DNA from: Hortaea werneckii
Taxonomy: Eukaryota > Ascomycota > Dothideomycetes > Mycosphaerellales > Teratosphaeriaceae
Length of the DNA stretch: 64,000 nt
Direction of reading: 5' to 3'
Assembly (NCBI GenBank): GCA_037044905.1
Contig: JBAOKB010000076.1
Span: forward strand, 1-64,000
Both the position numbers and the translations under genes were made by a program. Below the pieces are notes generated by a model, which had not been told where the DNA came from, ran no database searches, and worked only from the letters and a program-made list of their open reading frames with translations. Below are positions 31,263 through 42,490 of the stretch, piece after piece (the stretch's first letter is position 1; each line of letters starts with the position of its first letter).

Positions 31263-31871
31263 TGAGCTTTGACAGGGACTGATGAGACGGTTGGGGGGCT
31301 TTTTGGCGTTATGGAGAGTGTTGCGTGTAGGACCGGGGATGGTTGGTCTTTTTTTATGATACCCAGACAGGTAGATGTTCTCTTGTTAAACAGCTCACCA
31401 ATGAATGAAAGGACTGTGGACTGGTTCTTCTCAATATCGAATCTTCATCTATCCTGATACTGAATGCTTGCTTTATCCCTTAGTATTGCGACGATGTACA
31501 AGATCGTCCATTGCCAGGATGATATGCGTTCATGCATCGCCGTTTGGCCTTCAGTTGGACGGGTTCTTCAACTGTGAGATGACGTTTTTGCCGGCTCATC
31601 CCCGTCCGTGCTCCAGCTTCCACGGATTCCATGCATGAACATCATCCACGTGCAGCTTCGCAGAATCAGCGCAGGCATTCTTATTATCGCTCCAAAAATT
31701 CACCTTTCCCTAACAATCTCCAATTGGACTCTCTAATAAAATACAATCATTCGAATAAGGCTTCTGCAATGAGCCCGTCCCGAACTCTCCCCGCCCCGTC
31801 TTCTTCGTCTTAGAGATCCACCGTCCTTCTCGCGACCATAATCGCATCTACACATACAAATCCACCTGAAA
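31263..31871. other. Intergenic region between GCN5 and the DUF155 gene
   Basis: Same-strand spacer of 609 bases with the GCN5 3'UTR at left and the promoter of the DUF155 gene at right. No gene seen. Confidence 0.4.
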
Positions 31872-34327
31872 ATGTCCAACCAACGCTCTGCGAGCGGACC
31901 TAAACGCAATCCCACCGTCCTCGTAACCGACACCCGCGACCAACCCCGATCCTCATCCTTCTCCGCCGCCGCCGCCGCCGCCGCGAACACCGCCGGCGGG
32001 GCCAGCAATTCCCTCCGCGGACCCAGTCGCCCTGGCGCCGCCGGCACCGCCTCTTCCCAGCGAAACCCTTCATCCGCCGGCGGGACGAGATTAATCTCCG
32101 TCGATAATGTCCTACAGTACGCGACTGATATCCCCTCAGCGCAACGGCGGATCCCTCCCCCCGGCCAGGCAAGACCGCTAGTACATACCCGCACGCCGTC
32201 TGGCCGACATCCTCTCAACCCCAAGCTACGCGGGGCGGGAGGTGGCGTGGGTGGAATCGGAGGCGGAGGACCGGGTGGGGTGGGAGTTGTGGACGGCGCG
32301 GCCGCGGTGGGGTTAGCGGGGATTAGTGGTGGAGGGAGGACGAGCAAGACGAGCGAGAAGTTGGTTTTGCTTCCGGAGACGACGGAGGAGCATGGAGAAG
32401 AAGACGAGGAGGAAGGGGAGGATCTTGAGAAGGTGGGTAGGAGGGTCGGACAGCGACGGGTTCAGGATGAGGATGATGAGGTCGGTCCGCCTAGTGATGC
32501 GGTCATGATGCGGCGGAAAGCTATGGGACCGGGTGCTGGGAAGAGCGATGCGGAGCGTTTGCCCAAGAGCCAGAGGACGGCGAATGCGCAGCTCGCCCGT
32601 GTGACGGCGTACTGTACTGCGCAGAGTTATAAGTTGCGGTCTACGGCGCAATTTGTGAGGGACCAGCATGGAGCCAAGACGAAGCTATATGATGATTGTT
32701 TATATTGCGTTTATCAGCTGCCTTTGCTGGGAGGGAGCGAGGGATACCGGGTCAGGAGCTCACCTGTTGTGAAGAACCCGGGCGGGAGAAGCGTGTTGGA
32801 TGAGCAGATTGAGGCGAATGAGCGGAGAGAGTACAGGGAAGGTTGGCAGGGTGAGAGTGATGAGTATTCGGTCAGAGCAAATGAAGGGGCCGGATCGTAC
32901 GGGGCTATGCATGCCTCTACGCCTCCTGAGACGGGTCATGCCCGGCAACACGATCTGCCACCGCAGCAGGACAACCTCCATGCCACGCATACCAGCGATC
33001 AAGAACAACGCGATCGAGAAACAAACGGGTACGTGCATCAGGCTTCGGAGATGGATATGGATCCTAGCGGTCCGCGACGACGGGAAAGCAACACCTCATC
33101 CGGTGGATGGTCTACCCAATCACCTTCCCAACACCCCTTCATCTCTCCCGACGCCCACACCGTCGCCGAACTCTTCATCTTCTCCTATGGCGTCGCAGTC
33201 TTATGGAACTTCACACCGAACCAAGAAAAAGACCTCCTTGCCGACCTCACCTTCAGCTCAACCTCGCACTTCCAACACATGGGCGGCGGCAACAACAACT
33301 CGACCTCCACCAAAACCAAACCTTCCTCCCCAACCAACTCCAACCCCCTCACCAGCAAACTCGCCGCCATGGCCCCGTCGACCACCAATTTCCTGCCCCT
33401 CATGACCCGCCCCTTAGACGAGTCCGACTTCGAAACGGAAGAATTCCACTTCCAGTACTCCCCGGAGATCGAGAAACCCCGCATCTACAACGACATGATC
33501 ACGCTGCGGACGTCGGACCATATGATTAAACTCGCCATGTCGCATGCCATCGCGCAGAGCACTAAGCTAAGTTTCTTCGAGGAGCGCATGCAGCGCACGA
33601 TGACGGAGGCGCAGTATGTGCCGCGGCGGTTGGCGTTGGAGGGGCGGTTGGGCATGGATCGGAAGGAAGTTGTGGGGTTGGTTGGGAGGTTGTTCGAGGG
33701 GAGGGTGGATGTGAATCTTTGTAAGTCCTCTTCATTTTCTTTTCCTTTTGTTGATCTTGGAATGTTGGAGTCGTGAAAAAGGAGGAGACTGCTTCCCCCC
33801 TCCCTTTTTTTTTTCTTTCTTGTTTTATCAAGAGAAGAAAAAGAAAAAAGAGAAAGCAAAAGGGAAAGGAAAGGAAAAGATTACCAGCTAACCGGGTTTT
33901 CTGAAAAACAGCCTCAAACATGTTGGACACCCCCAACTTCTTCTGGGACTCGGAACCGACTCTCCACCCCCTCTACCAAGGCGTGCGCGAGTACCTCGAG
34001 ATCAAACCGCGCATCCAGGTGCTCAACGAGCGCTGTCGCGTCTTCCTCGACCTGGCCGAGATCCTCTCGGACTCCATCGCCGACGTCAAAATGACCCGCA
34101 TCACCTGGATCATCATCGTGCTTATTATCCTTAGTATCCTTGTCACCTGTACGGAGGTTTTCCTGCGGTTTGGCATCCTGGCCCAGGGGAAGGGCAAGGA
34201 TGGGAAGGGGTTGGAGAGTGGTGTGGGTGCGAATGGCACAGTCTGTTATTCTCTGCCTCCTCCCGGCGCGAGTGGCGTTTGGCCTAGTCCGCACGAGACG
34301 GCTGTGTATGGGCTAGGGGAGCTCTGA
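31872..34327 (+). CDS. DUF155 / Rmd1-Sif2 family membrane protein
   Basis: Two exons, 31872-33720 and 33912-34327, with a 191-nt intron full of pyrimidine and purine tracts, give 754 aa. The DUF155 core is visible: AYCTAQSYKL, ELFIFSYGVAVLWNF, FHFQYS, HAIAQSTKLSFFEERM, and after the junction NMLDTPNFFWDSEP, LEIKPRIQVLNERC, then a C-terminal TM helix (ITWIIIVLIILSILV). Yeast Rmd1 and Rmd8 (sporulation) and S. pombe Sif2/Sif3 belong here; the molecular role is not settled. The first 300 residues are low complexity (Gly, Ala, Ser), with a poly-Ala run and long acidic stretches. Confidence 0.88.
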
Positions 34328-35614
34328 GATTCAGTGAGTAAGTGGGAAGGGGGAGCGTGAGGGGGAGTACGGTCGCGCATTTTGAGCTTGATCATCTTCG
34401 TGAGCGAGGCGTTCTAGGCGCTGGGATCTGTTGTTTCCCGTCTTCACGGGTTTCTGCAACGTGTTCGCGACTTATATCGAGTCGAGGGGGATAATCTTTG
34501 GTTTAATTGTTTAGCCTGCAGGACGACCAATGCAATGTATGGTTTTTATAGCACACATCTTCGACCATGCGTTTCACCCCCTTGTCTGGCAGACCTGGCA
34601 AGTCTACCTTGAACTCAAAGAAAAAAAAAAAAAAAAAAGAAAGAGCACAACGTCTCCAGGCCGTTGAGGGAGGCCATCCGGCTTAGCCCTCCACCTTTTG
34701 CCCTCGTTCTTGTTTGCTCTCAGCTTGGTCTTGTTCACGTTCGTTCGACCTGTTCAGAAAGATGGCCCACGATTGGACTACTTGTCTTACCCATTCTTTG
34801 CAGCGGCCGCTTTGCTGTTGAAGTATCATATCGTACGTTGCTTTGTTGACTGCGCTACCTACTGTTACATGGCTTCTTCAAATCTAGTTTCCTCTACGTA
34901 TCAAAAAACAAAGTCAAGCGCAAAAGGGCAACGCCATCAACACCAGTATATAACAGCCGAAAGGTGATTACTGGCGCACACTATTTACCCATCACATTTC
35001 CGCACTTGACAAGCACTCAACACAACATTACCTCCCCTTCCTACATGTCACCTGCTTCCTTCCTTCCTCCCTCCCATCCCGCAAATGCACTAGGAAGCCT
35101 CGACCCTCGTCTGCCTCTCCATCAAGTTCCGGAAAGAAAATTATCCATGCAAGAAACCCCTTCAGCTTTCAAAGAACCAATAGAAGAAGACACAGTGACA
35201 GAAGCACAAGACAACAGATCAAGAAGCAACAGACCTTACGCCAGCAATCAGTTCCAAACCCAACGACTGCCCCTTGCGGGCTTTTACCCTTCCTGTCGCT
35301 CACCTTCAAAAGACACAAAAAAAAGGCAAAAAAAAAAAAAAAAAAACCAAAAGAGGTCGTGCTATATAAGACCGAGAGGTGAATGTAAAGACTGCAGGTG
35401 GCCGATGAACATTGGTCGCCAGCAGGCGGATGGTTTTGCCTGTCGAGGGTGGAAAGCAATGATATTTCTCCGTCTTGTAACCCCTCTGTAGCTGGAATGG
35501 GTTCCTTTTCGAGGAAGAAGTGTTGGGGGAGAGGCAGGACTCCACCGGCCACCCCAACCCGCGGTGTACTCCTGTTGATCTTCTGAGGCCTCGCGAAGCC
35601 CCTGACTCGCCTTA
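34328..35614. other. Convergent intergenic region with A tracts
   Basis: 1.29 kb between two convergent 3' ends. It contains A-rich runs at about 34620-34638 and 35322-35347. An open frame at 34964-35491 is low-complexity and judged non-coding. Confidence 0.4.
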
Positions 35615-37564
35615 TTAATAGCGTGCATTCAAGCTATGCACGCTCATCCGATGGGCGGTCTGGGCCCGCTGCCGCTCGAAGCTGGACTGGCTGCGCAAGA
35701 TCTCGGCGTGTGCGCTGTGCTGGCCGCGATGCGAGTGACAGTGTTGTCGAGGGCCAGGCGTGGGGTTGTAGTTGGTCGGCGCGCTCATAGCTGAGAGGCC
35801 ACCAGCGGGACCTTGGTCGTTGTCGCCTGAGGCGGTACTAGGTCGATCGGTAGTGGCTGCGGTTGGGAGGGTGGTGGATATGCCGTTTCCGCTGTCGGTG
35901 CTGAAGCTGTAGAGGCTTGCTGGGGGTGCGGTTTCGGTGTGGGAAGGTGAGATGAGGGATGGGTGCATTGGAGGCTCGGCTGATTGATGTGGGCCTTCTG
36001 GGGTTTCCAATTGGAGAGCAGGCAGGTCTCGATGGTGTTGTGGTCGTGACTCATGCTGGAGGTGGGACGGTTGTGCGTGCGATAAGCTCGACGAGCAAGG
36101 AATCTGCATCGAGGTTGTCGAAGAGCTACTCGATGCTGTGCTGGGGAAGCTTTCGCACCCGGGAGGACCGCTGGCGGAGGCGGGCGAGACGTTTGGGCTG
36201 CTGGTGCGCGGGCAGTTGGTCTGTACCATTGGGAACTGGTATCCGAATGCTGGCTCAGAGATGCCTACTGCGTTTTGCGGTTGATCCTGATGCCCTTGTT
36301 GCGGATGTTGCGGTCGGCTTTGGGATTGGAAGGCTATCGCGAGCCCTGGAACCCCTGTGGTTGGCGGTATGCTTGAATTTGAAACCGCTGCGGCACTCAT
36401 AGAAGTGGGCTCAGACGACCATGGCATGGCATTTCGGCTATGAATCCCATGAATGTGGACTCTTGGCTCACTGCTGATAGAACCTATTGTCCTAATATCC
36501 GGAAGCTGCTGAGTGCTGGGCTGCTGCGTTTGGGCGTTTGGGTACGTGATGGTGTACGGTGCAGGCAGCCGTCTTTCTTGGGCTGTATGTACCGGTAAAG
36601 ACGAGTGTAGAGAGCTCATGTTCATTGAGCCAAAAGTATCTGATGTGACGCTTGGCAAGCGGCTGCCGCCATGCTGCGGAAAGGGAGCAGTCAGGTTCCC
36701 GAAGCTGTACGATGACGGCTGCTCGTGATAGCCCGCCGAGGCAGGCGTGGACATCATCGCGCTGCTGGTGCTCCATGCACGGTAATTCTCATAGCCTGGA
36801 TATGAGCTGGAATATGGGTCTTGACGTGGCATCGACGACGACGACGACGACGCATGAGTGTACGAGTCCACCGGCGAGTTCTCATATTGGTCATACCCAT
36901 CCACGAAAGAGGACCGCGTGTGTAAAGTCGGGAGGGAAGGCCTCTGCATTGGTTGATGGTGCGTTCCAATCCATCCAGTGCCAGTATCTGACGCATAACC
37001 AGCCGAATGCGGCGTATTGCCAGCAATGCTGCCTGGAGGGTAGACTTCTACTCCAGTCATTGAGAGCTCATGGCTATTCACCTGTTTACGGGTAAGAAAC
37101 TCGGTTGCGTCGTTTAGTAAGGAGGAGCTCACCCTGTTGAAGTGACACGCAGACACATCAGCACCCGACGCCCTGCAAGCCTGACAACCTGTGCCATCTC
37201 CAGGGTTGCCGGAACATTTGATTTTGCGCCTTCTGCAACGCGAGCACTATCGACATGTCAGATAGGTTAAACACTCATGATCTCAGCTGTTACGTACAGC
37301 TACAGAGATCCTTCGCCGAGCAGTACCAGGTGCTATGTCTGGCTCGGTCTCGTGGATCTGTCTGGTCACCGAACGACCTCCATAGCCTGGACGAAGTTCG
37401 TGGCGAGCATGATCATAATTGGCGTAATGTGCAACGGAGCTGTAGGGTGTGAGACGGTCGTAATAGCCTGGTGTCGATGTCGATCGTTGCTGTGACGATT
37501 GATAGTGGGAGTCAAACTCTCCGAATCCGTGATATGACTGCGTCATCATCATCTCGGGGTTCAT
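35615..37564 (-). CDS. Zn2Cys6 transcription factor
   Basis: Three exons, 37564-37298, 37246-37133 and 37081-35615, each separated by a 51-nt intron (the second with TTACTAAAC branch site), give about 615 aa. The zinc cluster is built across exon 2 with pattern CX2CX6CX9CX2CX9C, preceded by RRRISVA, and sits at about residues 90-127. The long C-terminal part is Ser, Pro, Gln and His-rich, typical of an activation region. A C2H2 finger or fungal-specific TF middle domain is not evident. It binds DNA as a regulator; target genes cannot be told. I placed the start at MNPEMM because the frame upstream contains no family-like sequence. Confidence 0.87.
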
Positions 37565-39877
37565 GTAGCGCAGATTCCTGCAGACGCATTGAGAAAGCCA
37601 CCAGACTACTAGCAGGCGCAGAACGTCGGCGAGAAGAAGAAGCAAGGAGATCGTGGTATTGACAAGCAGTAGATGGGAGCGCGGAAGAGATGAGCGTCTC
37701 ACCATGAAAAGTCAGGAGAAAGGACAAGCCTGAATGTTGATTGAGACCCTAGCCGGCTTGAGACAAGCAGAAGCCACGCAATTTCTTGCTGTTGAGCGGG
37801 CCCAATACTAGCAAACAAAATAGCCAGAGCTTGTTGTAGCGGTGTTGTTTGTCGTTGCACAAGTTGAGTTGTCGAGAGGTGGCAACACTTAGGTTACGGT
37901 GAAGCGAAGCCTTGACCAGCTTTCAGTTGCTGACCGCTCTCACTAAAGCCTTGTCGTAAAATCAAGCACCTCTGGTCAGTGCAGCGAAGAGGCTCTTCTG
38001 AATAAGCCAATGTATGGCGCTCGAGCGGCTACTGCAGGGCTTCTCCTGCCGTGAGAGCGCGGACACGGCAAGCGGCATCGGCGGTGCGGATAGAAGCAGA
38101 GATGCTCGAGCACAACCAGGTAGAGGCGGGCACCGCATCGGTCATCTTCCTATGGCTGCTTGTAACGTCATTTGAATTGCACTCAAGTATGGTGTCACCT
38201 GTCGCTGTCGTTATGCCGTGATCAGTAGGTTTCAAGAGAACGAGTCAAATGGAATGACGAAACTAAAGGGTCAGCAGTCCAAGGTCTGTTATTTGTATTT
38301 CATGGCTTATCAAACGATCACCATTTGACGACCTGTGTCAACCGCAAGGCTCCAATTGTGGGAAGTATTTCACTATGATCCAGACTTCCGGGACCCCAAA
38401 CGGATCCCAGTGACCTTCAACATCGTTTGGAGAACCCGATGGGCATCTTAGCGCTTCAGGCGCTCGGTATTTTGACGACAGCCTTACGTGGAGAGGCCCA
38501 GAACGTGCATCTTGAAACAATTGCCAAGGCCGTTAACGAACGAAAACAGAATCTTGGAGGACATGGTACGCTTCAAAGCGCCGAAACTGATCGATTGGAC
38601 TGGTAAGAGCAGCTGCGCACAATCATGTGGCGTTCAGGGGAAAAAGCATCTGGCATGTACGATCCTACTAGACCGGTGAAAAAAATGACAGGTCTCACAA
38701 CTGTATAAGTGTCAGCAATGTCAGTGTCGCGTGCAGGATGTGAGCTCACAGCTGTGAAGTCCAGAATACGATCCCAAATTCTAGAAGCAAAGGCAGATGG
38801 CGCAATGACGGTCTGGTTGGTGAGGTTGGTTACAGGCGGGACGTTACCCTAAGGCAGGGTCCCGATTTTGCGTGCAGGAAAACAATTTACGGAATCGAAG
38901 AGAACCTTCTCCGTGTACAACAACAGCGGCGGTGGCTGCCTATTCATGTCAATAATGATAGAATTTCCCATCCATAACCGGCAGTGTCGCAAATGAACGA
39001 AGGCATTCTCGTCTTTCTAGACTTCGATGGTCTGAACTTCAGTAGAGTCATGAGCACTCGTAGTCGTACTGAGAGCTATTTGAAGATTCGTGCGCATCGT
39101 GTCAGCAATCTGTAACAGTTTGCTAGTCCTCGTAGGTAGGAGAGGCCAGGATCGGATTACATCACAGGGGCGAGCATAGCTGGATCGGTCGATACCGCAT
39201 TCAGAACCCCCAGGGTATGTAGCTGACTACTCGAACATGGAATGGCAATGTGAGACGGCTCATGCTAACGTGTCGGGCGGGGAAAATAGCAGGCGGTTTG
39301 TTGAAACAGCGCTTCGTGCACCGCCCGAGTGCTCGGCACGCCGTTGGGAACGGTTGACTGGACTGCACAATTTGTTCTGTCCTTACCGATAGGGTTCAGC
39401 GAGCCACAGCGAACCCGCCGTCCATGGGTCTGGGACGGGCTTGCAGGTGATGGACGAGAATGCTTCAGAGGATCCAGCGGCGCGCATGCGAGTTCCAACC
39501 GGCTATACTCAGGAGGGTAGGATGATCGAGATTGGTTTTTTTTTTTTTTTTTTCTTTTTTGCGGGAGAGCGATCCTTCCGCCATACGCCAGTGCGTCCAG
39601 CGCAAACAGATACGACCTGGGCGGTCGGCGCATATCGATACCTATAGGTAATGATTTGACCTACCTCAGCTCCTCAGGTAAGTGGAGCTGTCGTGCTTGA
39701 GTGACGAGGGTCATGTTGTGGCTTGCATCGGCTGGCTGACAAGGATGGTGCACGGACTCTGGACGCCAAGCTTCATCGCGTTCGTCTGCGTGCAGTGTAC
39801 ATACCACCATCCTGGGTGGAATGTAGTAGGAGAAGAACCATCACTTGCGCGTTTGCCGCCGCGCTCCCCAACACATC
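37565..39877. other. Long intergenic region without a recognised gene
   Basis: 2.3 kb between divergent genes. Open frames are short and unconvincing. A T16-type run occurs near 39537-39554. It is long enough to hold regulatory DNA for the Zn2Cys6 gene or a non-coding transcript, but nothing in the sequence proves either. Confidence 0.35.
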
Positions 39878-41331
39878 ATGTCAGTTCTTTTGGAGACCTC
39901 GGCAGGCGACATCACCATCGATCTATTCGTCAAGGATGCGCCAAAATGCTGTGAAAAGTAAGTCCCATCCCCGCGTCTGAGAAGGGTGACATAGTCCTTG
40001 TGAAAGCTGATCGGTATACTAAGACCGGGGCGTTTGCCCACAGCTTCCTGAAGCTCTGTAAGATCAAGTACTACAACTACTCGCCTGTGTACAACATCCA
40101 GCAAAACTTCTCTTTCCAAACGGGCGACCCGATCGGACCGGAATCAAAGGACAGCGATGGAGGCTCTTCGATATGGGGCCTCCCAGATGGCACCACCAAG
40201 CGAGCATCCAAGCCCGAGCACAAAGCTTTCCCACCGGAATTCTCCAAGAAGCGAAAGCATGCCGAGAGAGGCACGGTCAGCATGGCGACAACACCCGCGA
40301 AGAGCAACCCAGACGAACGGCTAGCAAGCAGCCAGTTTGTCATCACACTGGGCGACAACATCGAACAGCTAGACGGCAGGGCAGCAATCTTCGGCGAAGT
40401 CGTAGAAGGGTTCGATGCTTTGGAGAAGATCAACGCGGCATTTGTCGACCAAAGCGGACGACCTTTGCAGGACATCCGCATACTCCACACCGTCGTGCTG
40501 GATGACCCCTATGAGGACCCTGCTGGATTGATCGAGCCCCCGGCGAGCCCGGTGCCTTCGGCCGAGCAGCGTGCGACAGTGCGTATAGCTCACGACGAAG
40601 TACTCGAGGAACAGAATGACCAGGAGCAGATGGAAAGGATTCGACGGGAAAGAGAAGCTCGAGCTCAAGCGCTCACTCTTGAATTGATTGGCGATCTACC
40701 CTTCGCGGATGTCACGCCGCCAGAGCAAGTGCTCTTCGTCTGCAAGCTAAACCCAGTCACCCGGGACGAGGATCTAGAACTCATCTTCTCTCGCTTCGGC
40801 AAGATCTTGTCTTGCGAAGTCATCCGGGACAAGAAGACCGGGGACAGCTTGCAATATGCTTTCATCGAATTCGGGAGCAAGGAGGACTGCGAGCGCGCCT
40901 ACTTCAAGATGCAGGGTGTGTTGATTGACGACCATCGCATCCACGTCGACTTTTCACAAAGTGTCTCGAGGCTCTCGAAGGAGTGGCGTAGCACCACCAA
41001 CTCGAAGACAGCGCGATCACGCGGCGGGTTCGGTGGCATTGATAGCTTGGAAAAGCGCAAGCAGTACCGTGGCGAGGGTGACAGAGATCGAGGGAGCAAG
41101 TACGACTACGTGTTCGACAAGAATCAGCGACGACGAGGCGAAGGGCGTAGCGATGACCGCGAGCGGTCTAGGGAGCGTCGGCGTCCCCGTTCGCGCAGCC
41201 GTAGTCCACCACGTCGAGAGCGGCACGGTCGGGAGCGAGACTATGATGATAGACGAGGGGACCGACACCGGGAGAGACGAAGAAGCCGCGATCGCTATCG
41301 CGACGAGCGTGACCACCGATCAAGGCGATAA
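39878..41331 (+). CDS. Cyclophilin-RRM splicing-associated peptidyl-prolyl isomerase (CYP6/PPIL4)
   Basis: Two exons, 39878-39957 and 40044-41331, with an 86-nt intron, give 455 aa. The N-terminal half is a cyclophilin-like domain (SVLLETSAGDITIDLF, QNFSFQTGDP, SQFVITLGDNIEQLDGRAAIFGEV). An RRM follows at about residues 240-320 (LFVCKLNPVTRDEDLELIF and YAFIEF). The C-terminus is Arg/Ser/Asp-rich, as in RS-type proteins. This order is characteristic of CYP6/PPIL4, a nuclear protein linked to spliceosomes and RNA polymerase II. Several catalytic residues of classical cyclophilins differ in this subgroup. Confidence 0.93.
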
Positions 41332-41690
41332 GGCAATGTTGGTATGCGACTGGTGGGCATGTCACTGTAAACAGTCGCTCCTTCCTGTAAGACTACGACG
41401 ATCGATAATCATGAACACAATGTATACTGGCAACTCCAGCATCACGCCAGGCGCTTTTCATTTCGGTTTCCACTTATCTTTTCATTCACTATACGCGAGG
41501 AGCGAGTTCTTGTGGCAGTCGTGAATGGTGCATGCTTCGCTTCGACCAACACAATGCGCCAACACTCGTCCTTTGTGCTTTCCTCTTTCCGCATTCGATG
41601 AAAGAAAGGCTTTGCGACCTCGAGTTTTGCTATCCCAGGAAAGCATCACTCACCGAATCACACAGTCACAATACAACACCAGCAAGAACC
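41332..41690. other. Intergenic spacer
   Basis: 359 bases between two same-strand genes; it holds the CYP6 3'UTR and the promoter of the small gene. No other signal. Confidence 0.35.
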
Positions 41691-42098
41691 ATGACTTCAA
41701 GCGACTCCGTACTCGTCTACCACTACCGCCACAACGGCGCGCCAGTCGTCAAAGACGGCCTAGCCGTGATCAAGAAGCAACAACTCTCAGACATCCTCGA
41801 ACAACGTACGTCCCCCCCTTCCCTCTCAGCGCTAGAAGCGGAAAACCCAAACTAACAAAGAAAAAACCCTTCAGATCCCGACCTTCAATCAGCAATCAAG
41901 CCGATCTCACACGGCGCCGCCCATGTCGAGATTCACCAGCGGGATCTCTACACGCCGAGTCAGGTCGAGGCGAATGAAGCGTACCCCAATAATGAGGCGA
42001 ATGTGGCGAGTGTGAAGCTGCCGCTGGAAGTTACGGTGCGGAATGGGCTTACGGGCGCGTTTTCTGAGCTTGTTATCTTGAGTACCAAGAGGTCGTAG
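41691..42098 (+). CDS. Small protein of unknown function, 112 aa
   Basis: Two exons, 41691-41805 and 41875-42098, with a 69-nt GTACGT...CTTCAG intron. The predicted protein starts MTSSDSVLVYHYRHNG and ends LVILSTKRS. It has no signal peptide, membrane helix or known motif; it looks like a small soluble globular protein with alternating charged and hydrophobic residues. I do not recognise the family. The clean splice junction (His codon split 1+2) and Kozak-like ACCATGA support the model. Confidence 0.7.
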
Positions 42099-42490
42099 AT
42101 TGGGTTTCTTTTCAGGGATACGATGAGAAACTTGGGATTGTTTGCGGCTCAAAAGAAAAACAGTGTGGTATGTAACGAAATGAAAGGTTTGGGATTGGTT
42201 GAGTATCTTTGTTTTGTTTTTTTTTTTTTTTTTTTTTGCCCCCTTCTCTTTTCTTTCTTTCCCTTCCTTCCCTCCTACTCGAGGAGAGTACCTAGGTATG
42301 CTTAGCTTCATGTGTGATTTCGCGAATGTTGGACCGAGAACAACACCATGCTGAAAAACAATGACAGCTTTCCTCAGACACGCAAATGTACTTTTCCATC
42401 GCAAGCCATAATCTTCACTCACGTTCATCCTTGCGGTATGTCCTCCCTTCAGACCTTCAGCAAAGCCTTGCCAAGCTCACGTCAAAGAAC
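42099..42490. other. Convergent spacer with a T run
   Basis: 392 bases between facing 3' ends; includes a T run of about 19 near 42219-42238. No gene seen. Confidence 0.35.

Noticed and set aside
31733..32347. Minus-strand 204-codon Pro/Arg-rich frame
   Set aside because: It is the shadow of the low-complexity N-terminus of the DUF155 protein.
34964..35491. 175-codon frame in the spacer between the DUF155 and Zn2Cys6 genes
   Set aside because: Low-complexity, contains an A-run-encoded Lys stretch, and lacks any recognisable domain or splice context.
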